Below are positions 53,920 to 63,822 of a DNA stretch of 64,000 nucleotides, one piece after another. The translations under genes and the position numbers were made by a program. Every line of letters starts with the position of its first letter. Position 1 is the stretch's first letter. This DNA is from Phyllobacterium bourgognense (GTDB taxonomy: Bacteria; Pseudomonadota; Alphaproteobacteria; Rhizobiales; Rhizobiaceae), in assembly GCF_003337575.1 (NCBI RefSeq), contig NZ_QPJM01000008.1:124001-188000 (forward strand). The letters are read 5' to 3'. The notes beneath the pieces were generated by a model. That model ran no database searches and was not told the DNA's origin. It saw only the letters and a program-made list of their open reading frames with translations.

Positions 53920-55477
53920 GGCCGATATTGTTGAAAAACTCGGCATTGCCGATGCTTGGGACGCGTGATTCAATCCTCTGAGTGATTTGCAGGGGATCAG
54001 GCGAATGATGGGATGTCAGGCGGTTTCGGCGCAGCTCTTCTACGACTTCTGCCTCGATGATTATGTCCCTGCGGACCATCTGCTGCGCGGGATCGATCGT
54101 CACCTCGATCTCGATAGCGTTCGAGCACAGTTGAAGCCTTTTTATAGCAACACTGGGCGGCCCTCGGTTGATCCTGAGCTGATGATGCGAATGCTGATTA
54201 TCGGCTACAGCATGGGTATCCGGTCGGAACGGCGACTTTGCGAGGACGTCCATCTCAATCTCGCATATCGGTGGTTTTGCCGCCTTGGCCTGGACGGAAA
54301 GGTACCGGATCATTCCAGCTTTTCGAAGAACCGTCATGGCCGGTTCCGGCAAAGTGATATCCTCCGGCACATGTTTGAGACTGTGGTGGAACGGTGCCTT
54401 GCCCAAGGGCTGGTGGGAGCAGAAGGCTTTGCGGTTGATGCCAGCCTGATCGCGGCGGACGCCAATAAGCAGCGTTCGGTGCCCGGCACTGAATGGAAAG
54501 CCGAAGACGATGCTGGTCGCTCGGTTCAGGAATATCTGGCGGTTCTGGATGACGCGGCTTTTGGCGCTGCCTCGCCGGTGACGCCGCAATCCGACCCGGC
54601 AGCTCAGTGGACAGGTGCTCATGAGGGGCATGCCTTCTTCGCCTACGCCACCAATTATCTGATCGATACTGATCACGGTGTCATCCTTGACGTCGAGGCT
54701 ACGCGAGCGATCCGTCAGGCGGAGGTCGGAGCATCCCGCACGATGATCGACAGAACCGAGAACCGCTTCAGCTTGAAGCCAGGCTATCTGGCAGCCGACA
54801 GCGCTTACAGTTCTGCTGACAATCTTGCCTGGCTAGTCAAGGAAAAGGACATCGCGCCGCACATTCCGGTGTTTGATAAATCCAACAGGACCGACGGGAC
54901 CTTCTCGCGTTCGGACTTCACCTGGGATGGCGAGAATGATCGCTACATCTGCCCGGCAGGCGAAGAGCTCGAGCAGTTTCACCGAACCTATGCATCGCCC
55001 AGATCGGGGATAACGAGTGAAGGGACGCGGCTCTATCGCGCCAGCAAAAAGAACTGCGACGCCTGCGAATTCAAACAGCGCTGCTGCCCGAATGCACCTG
55101 CTCGCAAGGTGCCGCGTCCGCGATGTCGCCAGAGCTATTGCCGCCACACCCGCTTACGAGCGTTCCCGGCATCGCCGCAAGAAGGTCGAGATGCTCTTCG
55201 CTCACCTCAAACGCATTCTCCGGATGGCGCGTTTGAGGCTGCGAGATCCATGTGGTGCGCGAGACGAATTCCTGCTTGCAGCAACCGCCCAGAACCTCAG
55301 AAGACTGGCGAAACTCAGACCACAAAGGCCACCACACGGCGTCATTGCCGCATAAAAGCGGGCAGAAAGGATACCCTACGCGAAAGTGCGGGGCAGATAG
55401 CCCATCATCCCTACCGGAAGGATGCTGCAACAGTCCGATGAACAGCTACCTGGCCGAGTTTTTCAACGATATCGGCC
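53920..55477 (+). mobile_element. IS1182-like insertion sequence, decayed
   Basis: Inverted repeats at 53920-53943 and 55454-55477 match at 23 of 24 positions (both contain GTTGAAAAACTCGG inward or its complement). They flank a frameshifted transposase gene. The total of about 1.56 kb fits the family. Weak similarity continues a dozen bases outside the repeats, so the true ends may lie slightly further out; no target duplication was identified. Confidence 0.65.
54005..55355 (+). pseudogene. IS1182-family transposase, frameshifted
   Basis: The frame from 54005 gives the family N-terminus (FYDFCLDDYVPADHLLRGID, SIGIRSERRLCEDVHLN-like, and PDHSSFSKNRHGRFR). It carries the DDE region through GFAVDASLIAADANKQR and AADSAYSSADNLAWLV up to ARKVPR near 55110. 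The C-terminus (RRKKVEMLFAHLKRILRMAR and LLAATAQNLRRLAKL) continues in another frame to 55355. The single frame break makes the enzyme inactive as read. Confidence 0.75.
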
Positions 55478-55635
55478 CAAAGCCGACATGCGGTTCAATC
55501 ACCGATATCGGGCAGTGTCGTGGGGAGGACCTGTCGCGACTTAGCCGCGCAGGACCACATTTACGCGACCGTTACTGTAACGTACTTCCTTATTCTGTCT
55601 CGCACTGCACTATCGACATTAACTAAGCCCCCCGA

Positions 55636-55670
55636 CAGGACATCTACCGATCCTGAGCTTAGATGTCCTG
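55636..55670. promoter_or_regulatory. 11-bp inverted repeat in the nap promoter region
   Basis: CAGGACATCTA (55636-55646) and TAGATGTCCTG (55660-55670) are perfect inverted copies with a 13-bp spacer, about 50 bp before napE. A TAAAAT (-10-like) follows near 55678. It is a candidate regulator site; it does not look like the FNR/NnrR consensus. Confidence 0.45.
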
Positions 55671-55717
55671 ACTTTAGGTAAAATCGAGAGGCTTGGCGTT
55701 TCGGGAAGGAAGCGTTG

Positions 55718-55909
55718 ATGTCTAAGTCGTCCGGTTTGCCGATGCCGAAAGAGACGCGTCGATCGCAGCGGCGGGTGGAAATCATCACGTTTCTGGTGCT
55801 TGCATTCGGCATTTGGCCGCTTGTTGCCGTAGGCGTGGTCGGCGGCTATGGCTTCCTCGTCTGGATGCTGCAGATCATATTCGGGCCGCCGGGCCCTCCC
55901 TCTCATTGA
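55718..55909 (+). CDS. napE: NapE, small membrane subunit of periplasmic nitrate reductase system
   Basis: A 63-residue protein. A charged N-terminus (PKETRRSQRRVEIITFLVLA) is followed by one long transmembrane helix (IWPLVAVGVVGGYGFLVWML) and a proline-rich tail. Size and pattern match NapE, whose role is unclear. GGAAGGAAG precedes the ATG at 55718. It is the first gene of the nap operon. Confidence 0.85.
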   Translation: MSKSSGLPMPKETRRSQRRVEIITFLVLAFGIWPLVAVGVVGGYGFLVWMLQIIFGPPGPPSH

Positions 55910-55920
55910 GACGCAAGATA

Positions 55921-56418
55921 ATGGCGACGACCATTTCAAGACGGGCTTTCTTTGGCGGGCGACGGGCACCCGAATTTCGGCGCATCCTTCCGCCCGGTGC
56001 AACTGACGATGGTCTGCTGGCCTGCAGCGGCTGTGGCAGCTGTCTGGAAGTATGTCCCACTCATATCATCAGCTTTGTCGACGATCTGCCGACAGTTAAT
56101 TTTTCGGTTGGCGAATGCACCTTCTGCGGAGAATGCGCGAAGGCATGTCCAGAGCAGGTCTTCCATCGCAGATCAGCGCATCGTTTCCCGCACGTGGCCC
56201 TGATCACTGACAGCTGTCTGGCCCAAAACCGGGTCGAGTGTCAGTCATGCCGCGACGTCTGTCCCGAGCAGGCGATCCGTTTCCGCCCTCAAGCTGGCGG
56301 ACCTTTCCTACCTGTTCTCGACGAAGGGGCCTGTAACGGTTGCGGCGCGTGCATCAGCGTCTGTCCTGTCACCGCCATCAAGGTTCGGGATCTGGCGCAG
56401 AGGGCAGCGTATGCGTGA
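55921..56418 (+). CDS. napF: NapF, Fe-S protein for NapA maturation
   Basis: A 165-residue cytoplasmic ferredoxin-like protein. Four cysteine groups are seen: C35/C38/C41/C45, C66/C69/C72/C76, C99/C107/C110/C114 and C138/C141/C144/C148, each able to hold a [4Fe-4S] cluster. It starts with the NapF-like ISRRAFFGGR. NapF helps load the Fe-S cluster of NapA before export. The ATG at 55921 lies 11 bp after napE, and its end overlaps napD by 8 bp. Confidence 0.92.
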   Translation: MATTISRRAFFGGRRAPEFRRILPPGATDDGLLACSGCGSCLEVCPTHIISFVDDLPTVNFSVGECTFCGECAKACPEQVFHRRSAHRFPHVALITDSCLAQNRVECQSCRDVCPEQAIRFRPQAGGPFLPVLDEGACNGCGACISVCPVTAIKVRDLAQRAAYA

Positions 56419-56695
56419 CAGGGCGGACACCTATCACATTTCGAGCGCCGTCATCATGGCGCTGCCCGCAATGCAGGAAGCCGTACTCGCACAACTTGAT
56501 GAAATGGCGAATGTCGAGGTCCATGCGCATCAGGGCAACAAGATCGTCGTCGTTATCGAGGGCACGAGCACGGGCATTCTGGGAAACCGCCTTTCGCAGA
56601 TCTCCACCCTTGACGGGGTGATCGCGGCGAACATGGTTTTCGAGCATGTCGAAACGGAGGAGACCAGAAGCAATGACCGAACTGACGCGGCGTGA
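56411..56695 (+). CDS. napD: NapD, Tat-signal-binding chaperone for NapA
   Basis: A 94-residue NapD/TorD-independent chaperone with a ferredoxin-like fold: [20 protein letters not shown], then [20 protein letters not shown] and a C-terminal [13 protein letters not shown]. It binds the NapA twin-arginine signal and holds it back until cofactors are inserted. It overlaps napF by 8 bp and napA by 23 bp. Confidence 0.93.
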   Translation: MRDRADTYHISSAVIMALPAMQEAVLAQLDEMANVEVHAHQGNKIVVVIEGTSTGILGNRLSQISTLDGVIAANMVFEHVETEETRSNDRTDAA

Positions 56696-59174
56696 TGTTC
56701 TCAGGGCGCATGCGGCTGCGGTCGCGGCGGCCACAGCCGGCATCACCATACCTGCCTTCGCGCAACCAGTACCCGGCGGCGTGAGCGCACTTGAAATCAA
56801 ATGGTCGAAGGCACCCTGCCGCTTCTGCGGAACGGGGTGTGGCGTGATGGTCGGTGTCAAGGAAGGCCAGGTGGTTGCAACCCATGGCGATACGCAGGCC
56901 GAGGTCAATCGCGGTCTGAACTGCATCAAGGGCTACTTCCTCTCAAAAATCATGTATGGCGCTGATCGTCTGACAACGCCGCTTTTGCGTAAGAAAAATG
57001 GCAGTTACAGCAAGGATGGTGAGTTCGAACCCGTGAGCTGGGACGAGGCGTTCGACGTGATGGCCGAGCAGTGCAAGAGGGTATTGAAGGAAAAGGGCCC
57101 AACAGCTGTCGGAATGTTTGGCTCCGGACAATGGACGATTTTCGAAGGCTATGCTGCGACCAAGCTCATGCGTGCCGGGTTCCGCTCGAACAATCTCGAC
57201 CCGAATGCACGGCACTGCATGGCTTCCGCGGCGTATGCCTTCATGCGCACGTTCGGCATGGACGAGCCCATGGGCTGCTACGACGATTTCGAACATGCCG
57301 ACGCGTTTGTGCTGTGGGGTTCGAACATGGCGGAGATGCATCCGATCCTCTGGACGCGGATCGCCGACCGCCGTCTTGGCCATCAACACGTCAAGGTCGC
57401 GGTGCTTTCGACCTTTACCCACCGCAGCATGGACCTTGCTGACGTGCCGATCATCTTCACGCCGGGAACCGATCTCGCGATCCTCAACTACATCGCCAAT
57501 CACATCATCCAGACCGGGCGGGTCAACGAAGAGTTCGTCAAGAAGCACACGACGTTCATGCGCGGGGCAACCGATATTGGCTACGGTTTGCGCGCGGACC
57601 ACCCACTGGAGGTCAAAGCCAAAAATGCCTCCGACCCAGGGAAAATGGAGCCCATAGACTTTGAGGCGTTCAAGACGCTTGTGTCGGAATACACGCTTAA
57701 AAAGGTATCCGAACTTTCCGGGGTCGATTCCGGTTTCCTCGAAGAGCTTGCCGAACTCTATGCTGATCCCGGTCGTAAGGTCATGTCGCTCTGGACGATG
57801 GGATTCAACCAGCACGTGCGCGGCGTCTGGGCGAACCAGATGGTCTATAATATCCATCTGTTGACTGGCAAAATCTCGGAACCCGGTAACAGCCCATTCT
57901 CATTGACTGGCCAGCCGTCGGCCTGCGGTACGGCACGCGAAGTGGGCACTTTCGCCCACCGCTTGCCCGCGGACATGGTGGTCACCAATCCGGAGCACCG
58001 CAAGCACGCCGAGGAGATCTGGCATGTTCCGCACGGCATTATTCCGGAGAAGCCCGGCTATCACGCTGTCGAGCAGGACCGGATGCTGAAGGACGGCAAG
58101 CTCAATTTCTATTGGGTCCAGGTCAACAACAATGTGCAGGCTGCGCCCAACACCAGCAATGAAACCTATCAAGGCTACCGCAATCCTGATAATTTCATCG
58201 TGGTTTCCGATGCCTATCCAACCATCACGGCGATGAGCGCTGACCTAATCCTGCCCGCTGCCATGTGGGTGGAAAAGGAAGGGGCATACGGCAATGCCGA
58301 GCGGCGCACTCATGTCTGGCATCAACTTGTGCAGGCACCCGGGGATGCACGCTCGGACCTGTGGCAAATGGCCGAATTCTCCAAACGTTTCACGACGGAC
58401 GAAGTCTGGCCTGCGGAGATCCTCGCTGCCAGTCCGGACTATCGCGGCAAGACGCTGTACGAGGTGTTGTTCAGCAACGGAGTCGTCGACCGCTTCCCAA
58501 CAAGTGAGCTCAACGCCGAGTATAGCAACAACGAAGCGAAAGCGTTCGGTTTCTACATCCAAAAGGGATTGTTTGAGGAGTATGCCACTTTCGGTCGAGG
58601 GCATGGACACGACCTTGCACCTTACGATCGCTATCACGAAGAGCGCGGATTGCGCTGGCCTGTGGTCAACGGCCAAGAGACGAGATGGCGGTTTCGCGAG
58701 GGCTATGATCCTTACGTCAAGCAAGGCGAAGGCGTCAAATTCTATGGCCGGCCAGACGGTAAGGCTGTCATTCTCGCCGTTCCCTATGAACCTCCGGCTG
58801 AATCTCCCGACGACGAGTTCGATATCTGGCTTGTCACGGGACGCGTCCTTGAACACTGGCACTCCGGTTCGATGACCATGCGGGTTCCCGAGCTCTACAG
58901 GGCCTTTCCGGGGGCTCGATGTTTCATGAACGCGGACGACGCACGGAAGCGCGGCATTAACCAGGGGGCCGAAGTGCGGATCATCTCCAGGCGCGGGGAA
59001 ATACGTTCCCGCATCGACACCCGCGGCCGCAACCGCATGCCCAAGGGCGTGATCTTCGTGCCGTGGTTCGATGCCAGCCAGCTTATCAACAAAGTCACCC
59101 TTGATGCCACGGATCCCATCTCCAAACAGACGGATTTCAAGAAATGCGCGGTCAAGATTGTTTCGGTCGCATAG
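56673..59174 (+). CDS. napA: NapA, catalytic subunit of periplasmic nitrate reductase
   Basis: An 833-residue molybdoenzyme. The Tat signal is [19 protein letters not shown] with cleavage after AFA. The [4Fe-4S] ligands are C49, C52, C56 and C84; C182 (NARHCMAS) is the molybdenum ligand. The bis-MGD-binding regions run to the C-terminal [16 protein letters not shown]. It reduces nitrate to nitrite in the periplasm, taking electrons from NapB. The length matches other rhizobial NapA. It overlaps napB by 31 bp. Confidence 0.97.
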   Translation: MTELTRRDVLRAHAAAVAAATAGITIPAFAQPVPGGVSALEIKWSKAPCRFCGTGCGVMVGVKEGQVVATHGDTQAEVNRGLNCIKGYFLSKIMYGADRLTTPLLRKKNGSYSKDGEFEPVSWDEAFDVMAEQCKRVLKEKGPTAVGMFGSGQWTIFEGYAATKLMRAGFRSNNLDPNARHCMASAAYAFMRTFGMDEPMGCYDDFEHADAFVLWGSNMAEMHPILWTRIADRRLGHQHVKVAVLSTFTHRSMDLADVPIIFTPGTDLAILNYIANHIIQTGRVNEEFVKKHTTFMRGATDIGYGLRADHPLEVKAKNASDPGKMEPIDFEAFKTLVSEYTLKKVSELSGVDSGFLEELAELYADPGRKVMSLWTMGFNQHVRGVWANQMVYNIHLLTGKISEPGNSPFSLTGQPSACGTAREVGTFAHRLPADMVVTNPEHRKHAEEIWHVPHGIIPEKPGYHAVEQDRMLKDGKLNFYWVQVNNNVQAAPNTSNETYQGYRNPDNFIVVSDAYPTITAMSADLILPAAMWVEKEGAYGNAERRTHVWHQLVQAPGDARSDLWQMAEFSKRFTTDEVWPAEILAASPDYRGKTLYEVLFSNGVVDRFPTSELNAEYSNNEAKAFGFYIQKGLFEEYATFGRGHGHDLAPYDRYHEERGLRWPVVNGQETRWRFREGYDPYVKQGEGVKFYGRPDGKAVILAVPYEPPAESPDDEFDIWLVTGRVLEHWHSGSMTMRVPELYRAFPGARCFMNADDARKRGINQGAEVRIISRRGEIRSRIDTRGRNRMPKGVIFVPWFDASQLINKVTLDATDPISKQTDFKKCAVKIVSVA

Positions 59175-59635
59175 CCCGCCGACCAGCTTGGGTTTTGGCT
59201 ATTTTTACCTTCGTATTGTTCGTGGGACCCGCGGCAATTGCGCAGATGGTGCCTGCGCTGTCCGGGCCGGATGAGGCCATGGAGGAAATCCCGGCTGCGC
59301 CGATACCGAAATGGATAGTCGACGACATCCGCAGGATGCGCGCCTACCCGGATCAACCACCTGTCATCCCGCATTCGATCGAAGGCTATCAGCTGTCCGT
59401 GAACGCCAACCGTTGCCTGTCGTGCCATAAGCGCGAGTTTACCCAAGGGTCGGGCGCTCCGATGATCAGTGTCACCCACTACATGACCCGTGAAGGCCAG
59501 ATGCTGGCCGACGTGTCGCCGCGGCGCTACTTCTGCACCGCGTGTCATGTGCCGCAAGCTGATGTGCGCCCCCTCGTCGACAACAAATTCAAGGACATGA
59601 GCGAACTGGGCTTTAAGCCCGCCGGGAGCGAATAG
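59144..59635 (+). CDS. napB: NapB, diheme cytochrome c subunit
   Basis: A 163-residue periplasmic protein with a Sec signal ([17 protein letters not shown]) and two heme c sites, C91LSCH and C131[17 protein letters not shown] and [16 protein letters not shown] are typical NapB segments. It passes electrons from NapC to NapA. The start lies inside the end of napA; a later in-frame start would lose the signal peptide. Confidence 0.95.
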   Translation: MRGQDCFGRIARRPAWVLAIFTFVLFVGPAAIAQMVPALSGPDEAMEEIPAAPIPKWIVDDIRRMRAYPDQPPVIPHSIEGYQLSVNANRCLSCHKREFTQGSGAPMISVTHYMTREGQMLADVSPRRYFCTACHVPQADVRPLVDNKFKDMSELGFKPAGSE

Positions 59636-59638
59636 CAC

Positions 59639-60361
59639 ATGATCGCGTGGGTCAAGAAGAGGCTGGCATGGGGCTGGAAAATGCTCACCACTCCCGCGGC
59701 AACGCTCAGTCTTGCATTCTTGACGCTTGGCGGCTTCGTCGGCGGGGTGATGTTCTGGGGCGCGTTCAATACCGCGCTTGAGCTGACGAACACGGAGAAG
59801 TTCTGCACGTCCTGCCACGAGATGCGGGACAATGCTTACGAGGAATTGACGCGCACCATCCATTTCTCGAACCGCTCCGGTGTGCGGGCGACCTGTCCCG
59901 ATTGTCACGTGCCGCACGAATGGACGGCCAAGATTGCCCGCAAAATGCAGGCGTCCAAGGAGGTATGGGGCAAGATTTTTGGCACAATCGACACCCGCAG
60001 GAAATTCCTTGATCACAGGCTCGCACTGGCGCAGAACGAATGGGCGCGGATGAAGGCCAACGACAGTCTGGAATGCCGCAACTGCCATTCGTCCGTGGCA
60101 ATGGACCTTTCCAAGCAGACGCCGCGCGCGGCGGAAATCCATACACGCTACCTTCTGTCCGGCTCGGCTACCTGCATCGACTGCCACAAGGGAATCGCCC
60201 ACGAACTTCCCAACATGCAAGGGATCGATCCCGGCTGGAAAGTGCCACCGGAACTTGAAGGCGAAACACTGCCCTCCGCCAATGCCATCGATGATCTAAA
60301 ACGCGCCATCGCCGACGCGCATGGCGGATCATTTCTGACCGATGGTTCAGTTGGACAATGA
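59639..60361 (+). CDS. napC: NapC, tetraheme quinol dehydrogenase
   Basis: A 240-residue NapC/NirT-family cytochrome with one N-terminal membrane anchor (residues ~22-45) and four CxxCH sites at 56-60, 86-90, 146-150 and 179-183. It oxidises membrane quinol and donates electrons to NapB. It is 3 bp after napB and is the last gene of napEFDABC. The chrA fragment lies opposite, just after its stop. Confidence 0.96.
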   Translation: MIAWVKKRLAWGWKMLTTPAATLSLAFLTLGGFVGGVMFWGAFNTALELTNTEKFCTSCHEMRDNAYEELTRTIHFSNRSGVRATCPDCHVPHEWTAKIARKMQASKEVWGKIFGTIDTRRKFLDHRLALAQNEWARMKANDSLECRNCHSSVAMDLSKQTPRAAEIHTRYLLSGSATCIDCHKGIAHELPNMQGIDPGWKVPPELEGETLPSANAIDDLKRAIADAHGGSFLTDGSVGQ

Positions 60362-60426
60362 TTACCTATGGTAGAATGACCACCGATTACGCTAAGCCGA
60401 CATTGCTTGTCGGGAGCGGTACACTG

Positions 60427-60690
60427 CAACAGCCAGCCAATATAAATGGCCAGTTGCTGGGCCTCCGGTCCCGGCAACAGCGTGCAGTAGTTGAGTGCAT
60501 GCAGGAAGCGCGTTTCACCGATCCAGCGTTTCTCTTCGACGACAATCCGGTGCATCACGGCAATCTGGCCAGCCGGACCGCCGAAACTCAAGGCGGCAAC
60601 CCGCGCCCAAACCCGCACGGCTTCACCAAACGAAACGCCATGGTCCGGAGTCTTCGCTGATGGATTCTTCACTGCGGCGGCACAACGCAT
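60427..60690 (-). pseudogene. chrA: ChrA chromate transporter N-terminal fragment
   Basis: The first ~88 residues of Chr[57 protein letters not shown] and YIGWLL. Beyond that the frame leaves the family and runs antisense to napC. The remaining ~300 residues are lost, so the nap operon and the chrA fragment were joined by a deletion or insertion at about 60427. Confidence 0.7.
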
Positions 60691-60762
60691 TCCGTCCCAG
60701 TGACCAATTCGGGCAGGACTTCCTTATCGCCGGAAATCGACCGGAAAACAGCCTCACGCGGT

Positions 60763-62163
60763 TCAGGTTAAGTTCAATGCAATGAGGCGCGTCTGCCCAT
60801 TGGCCGCAAGTACGAGAATCACGGCGGAACGGCGGCCCTCGGCCTTCAACGTCTCTATCCGCCGTATAAAGGCTCCCGGAGAGTCCACCGCCTCATTTTG
60901 TACTTCCGTAATGACAGTTCCGGGTCGGATCCCCTGCCCGGCCGCCGGAGACCCCGGGTCCAGCGCGACCACGACGACTCCTCTGACATCGTCCCGCAGT
61001 CCAAGCTCTCTTTGCTGTGCACGCGTAACGCCGGAAATCTTCATGCCGAGGGCAGATACAACAGAAGTCCCTGCGGCCGGGACCTCCCTGCGTGCCAATG
61101 TAACCGTCAGCTCGGTGCTGCGACCATCGCGCACCACGGTTACAGGCACATCCTTGCCAACGGGCGCTTCAGCGACAATACGCTGCAATTGCCGCGGATC
61201 GCGTATTTCTTGACCGTTGAGATTGACGATCACGTCGCCCGAGCGCATGCCCGCGGGACCGGCCGGGCCGCGCGGATCGACGCCAGAAATCACGACTCCG
61301 CGGGGAGGTTCAATCCTCAACGCCTCCGCGATTTCGTTGGACAGTTCCTGGAGAGACACACCGAGCCAGCCGCGCCGGGTTTCTCCAAACTCACGAAGTT
61401 GCGCGATTATCGGCTGCGCCGTGTTGGCCGGTACCGCGAAATTCAGACCGATACTGCCGCCCGAAGGGGTAAGGCCCAGCGTGTTGATCCCGATCACATC
61501 GCCGGCCATGTCGAACAATGGTCCACCGGAGTTGCCTCGGTTGATCGCTGCATCGGTCTGAATGAAGTTGTCAAAAGGACTCGTTCGGATGTCACGATTC
61601 TTGGCGGACACTATCCCGGCAGTCACGGTACCGCCGAGGCCCGACGGATTGCCGATCGCCATAACCGGCTGCCCCACGCGAATTTGGTTGGAATCTGCGA
61701 ACTTCACCACCTGCAACGGCGTGCTCGGCCTGACCCGCAAGACAGCGACGTCTATGTAGCTATCCTCCCCGAGCAATTCGGCACGCAAGCTCGTTCCATC
61801 ACTGAGGATGACGTCAATCTCCTCAGCGTTCCTGATCACGTGCTCGTTAGTGACAATGATTCCTGAGGCGTCGATCACAAAGCCCGAACCAAGGGAACGT
61901 TGCGCGCGCGGCGGCTCTTCTGTGTCGGGTGCCGCTGGACGCTGACCTTGAGCATCCGGATTTGGATTTTCATTGGCGCGTCTGGTCGTCGAGATGTTGA
62001 CGACCGCATCGATAACTCGCGCCGCAAGATCGGAAAGATCACCCGGTTGAGCTGCGGCGGGGAGCGAAGCCGTCAGAAAAGCAGCAAGGCCGAAGGCTAT
62101 TATACGCGTGAATGCGCTGCATACGGCTGTGAAAACCGTTGATCCGGCACGACAGCTATCCAT
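60763..62163 (-). CDS. HtrA/DegP-like periplasmic serine protease
   Basis: A 466-residue protein. A long N-terminal signal sequence (IIAFGLAAFLTASLPAAAQP) is followed by a trypsin-like domain with H108 in TNEHVI, D138 in YIDVAVLRV and S212 in RGNSGGPLF. Two PDZ domains follow (GWLGVSLQELSNEIAEALRI and LGLRDDVRGVVVVALDPGSP). It is the standard DegP/DegQ architecture for protein quality control in the periplasm. The gene stands alone. Confidence 0.9.
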   Translation of the reverse strand: MDSCRAGSTVFTAVCSAFTRIIAFGLAAFLTASLPAAAQPGDLSDLAARVIDAVVNISTTRRANENPNPDAQGQRPAAPDTEEPPRAQRSLGSGFVIDASGIIVTNEHVIRNAEEIDVILSDGTSLRAELLGEDSYIDVAVLRVRPSTPLQVVKFADSNQIRVGQPVMAIGNPSGLGGTVTAGIVSAKNRDIRTSPFDNFIQTDAAINRGNSGGPLFDMAGDVIGINTLGLTPSGGSIGLNFAVPANTAQPIIAQLREFGETRRGWLGVSLQELSNEIAEALRIEPPRGVVISGVDPRGPAGPAGMRSGDVIVNLNGQEIRDPRQLQRIVAEAPVGKDVPVTVVRDGRSTELTVTLARREVPAAGTSVVSALGMKISGVTRAQQRELGLRDDVRGVVVVALDPGSPAAGQGIRPGTVITEVQNEAVDSPGAFIRRIETLKAEGRRSAVILVLAANGQTRLIALNLT

Positions 62164-62550
62164 TGTCCGTCACTCCCTGTTCCCGACACTGCGGTATGAT
62201 GTCGGTAGGCTTCGGAAAATTGCTTGTATCCGCTTTGGTTGAGCGATCTGGGGTTTCATCCGGCTGTGTTGCAGAAGAAGATTATAGCATCCACCATTGG
62301 CGCTCGCCAGACCTTTGTACGCCTCAGCGGTGGCGTTGCCTTAAACCAGAATCTGATTATGCCGCACAGTGCGCGCGAGCTGCTGATATGCCTTGCGGCC
62401 GCTCCGCAGGCCGTTCGCGTCGCCGGACACAGATGGAATGCGGATCGCCAAGCTCGACAAGGCGCTCCTCGCGGCTCATCGCAACGACGATGTCGGCGTC
62501 CGACCTGCGCCCGTCAAGGCTCGGTCAAGTTGGCATCGCTGCGACGAAAA
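62164..62550. other. Intergenic stretch with possible gene debris
   Basis: About 390 bp between the protease start and the YihY stop. A short plus frame near 62435 reads MRIAKLDKALLAAHRNDD, which looks like the remains of a protein N-terminus, but nothing around it is intact. Confidence 0.3.
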
Positions 62551-63543
62551 TCATTCATTGAAGTTCCGCTCGCCTATACCATTGAACTCTGCTCCAATCA
62601 GGATGCTGATTGAGGAGAGCCACATCCAAAAAAGAAGGAAGTCGACGGCGGCAAGCGTGCCAAATGCCATGTTATAGTTTTGGAAATTTGCCAGGAAAAC
62701 TGAAAATAGAAATGATCCCATCAGCCAAACTAGACTGGCGAGAATCGAACCTGGGCTAATCCACCCCCAGCGATAGCCCGTTCGGCTCGGTCCAAATCTA
62801 TAAACAAGCTCTAAGCCTATCAACAGTATTACAAATACAACAGGCCAACGCCCAATCCAGATTAAGACAAAAACCGCCGTATCGAGATTGTCCAAGTTAG
62901 ACAAAATCGGAACTGCTCCGACGGTAAATATCGCGATCACCAGAAAAAATACCAATCCCATCGTGAAATAAATAGAAGTAATATTCAATTGAACGAAAGT
63001 TCGCTTCTCAATTTCGCCGTATGCGACGTTCAACCCTTCAAACAGCGCCTTCATGCCTCTATTTGCGCTCCAAAGGGACAACACGACGGAAATGACAAGC
63101 GCAATGCTAAACGCGGCCTCTTGGTCATTGTCGATACGCTCAATCCTATTGCGTAAGAATTCAACCCCGGCAGTCGGCAAAGCCCCCTCGACCCCCGCTA
63201 ATAGCTCGGTCAAATGTTGGGAGTCTGCAATCAACCCATAGACGGACAGGACTGCCGCGATGGTAGGAAATAGTGCAAGCAAACCATAGAATGTCACGCC
63301 AGCGGCGACTGACAAGATGCGGTCGTTCCGAATGCCTGAAAACGTTTGACTCAATATCGACAGCCATCTCGCGAGCGAAATTCCATTTAACTTATAAGTT
63401 TCTGACGGCGGGCCGGATCGTGGCGCACCACCTTTTCCGGCTCTGTGGGGCGTATCTGCATCAAACCGACTCACTGTCAGATAAGTCGCGATTCCTACAG
63501 TCACCGCGAAAGATAAGTTCGCAAAGATCGAACGAGAACGCAT
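62551..63543 (-). CDS. YihY/BrkB-family inner membrane protein
   Basis: A 330-residue protein with about six transmembrane helices and the YihY core: VAAGVTFYGLLALFPTIAAV, SLWSANRGMKALFEGLNVAY, IYFTMGLVFFLVIAIF and the closing VDFLLFWMWLSSISILIGAE. Family members are poorly understood inner membrane proteins, once called RNase BN or virulence factor BrkB. The base composition is visibly AT-richer than its neighbours. The last residues after GAE (FNGIGERNFNE) depart from the usual ending and may reflect a rearranged 3' end. Confidence 0.85.
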   Translation of the reverse strand: MRSRSIFANLSFAVTVGIATYLTVSRFDADTPHRAGKGGAPRSGPPSETYKLNGISLARWLSILSQTFSGIRNDRILSVAAGVTFYGLLALFPTIAAVLSVYGLIADSQHLTELLAGVEGALPTAGVEFLRNRIERIDNDQEAAFSIALVISVVLSLWSANRGMKALFEGLNVAYGEIEKRTFVQLNITSIYFTMGLVFFLVIAIFTVGAVPILSNLDNLDTAVFVLIWIGRWPVVFVILLIGLELVYRFGPSRTGYRWGWISPGSILASLVWLMGSFLFSVFLANFQNYNMAFGTLAAVDFLLFWMWLSSISILIGAEFNGIGERNFNE

Positions 63544-63822
63544 TTGCCACTCCCAACTAACGAACTGCTGCGTATGTCTAAACCATTGATGCAGCGCTCC
63601 GGCCTAGCATCCGTGCCGACGATGCCCCTTTGGCCTGCTCTATGGGGTGATCCGAGCTTAATGTTGATGCGCAGTTCGTCTTGAACCGCCCCGGTATTTT
63701 GGACCACCTTGGCAGGTTAATGGAGCGGACGAGAAGCGCAACATCAGGTTGCAGTGACCGCCGTGTTAGCCGATCTCCATATTCGAAGGCACGCCGATCC
63801 ACATGCCGAACCCTCGCAAGGG

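Noticed and set aside
53840-54676. 278-codon minus-strand frame within the IS1182-like element
   Set aside because: Antisense to the transposase and crossing the inverted repeat; no family.
58895-60220. 441-codon minus-strand frame opposite napA-napB-napC
   Set aside because: Antisense shadow; the plus strand carries intact heme and cofactor motifs.
60898-61866. 322-codon plus-strand frame opposite the HtrA-like protease
   Set aside because: Antisense shadow of a gene with an intact catalytic triad and PDZ domains.
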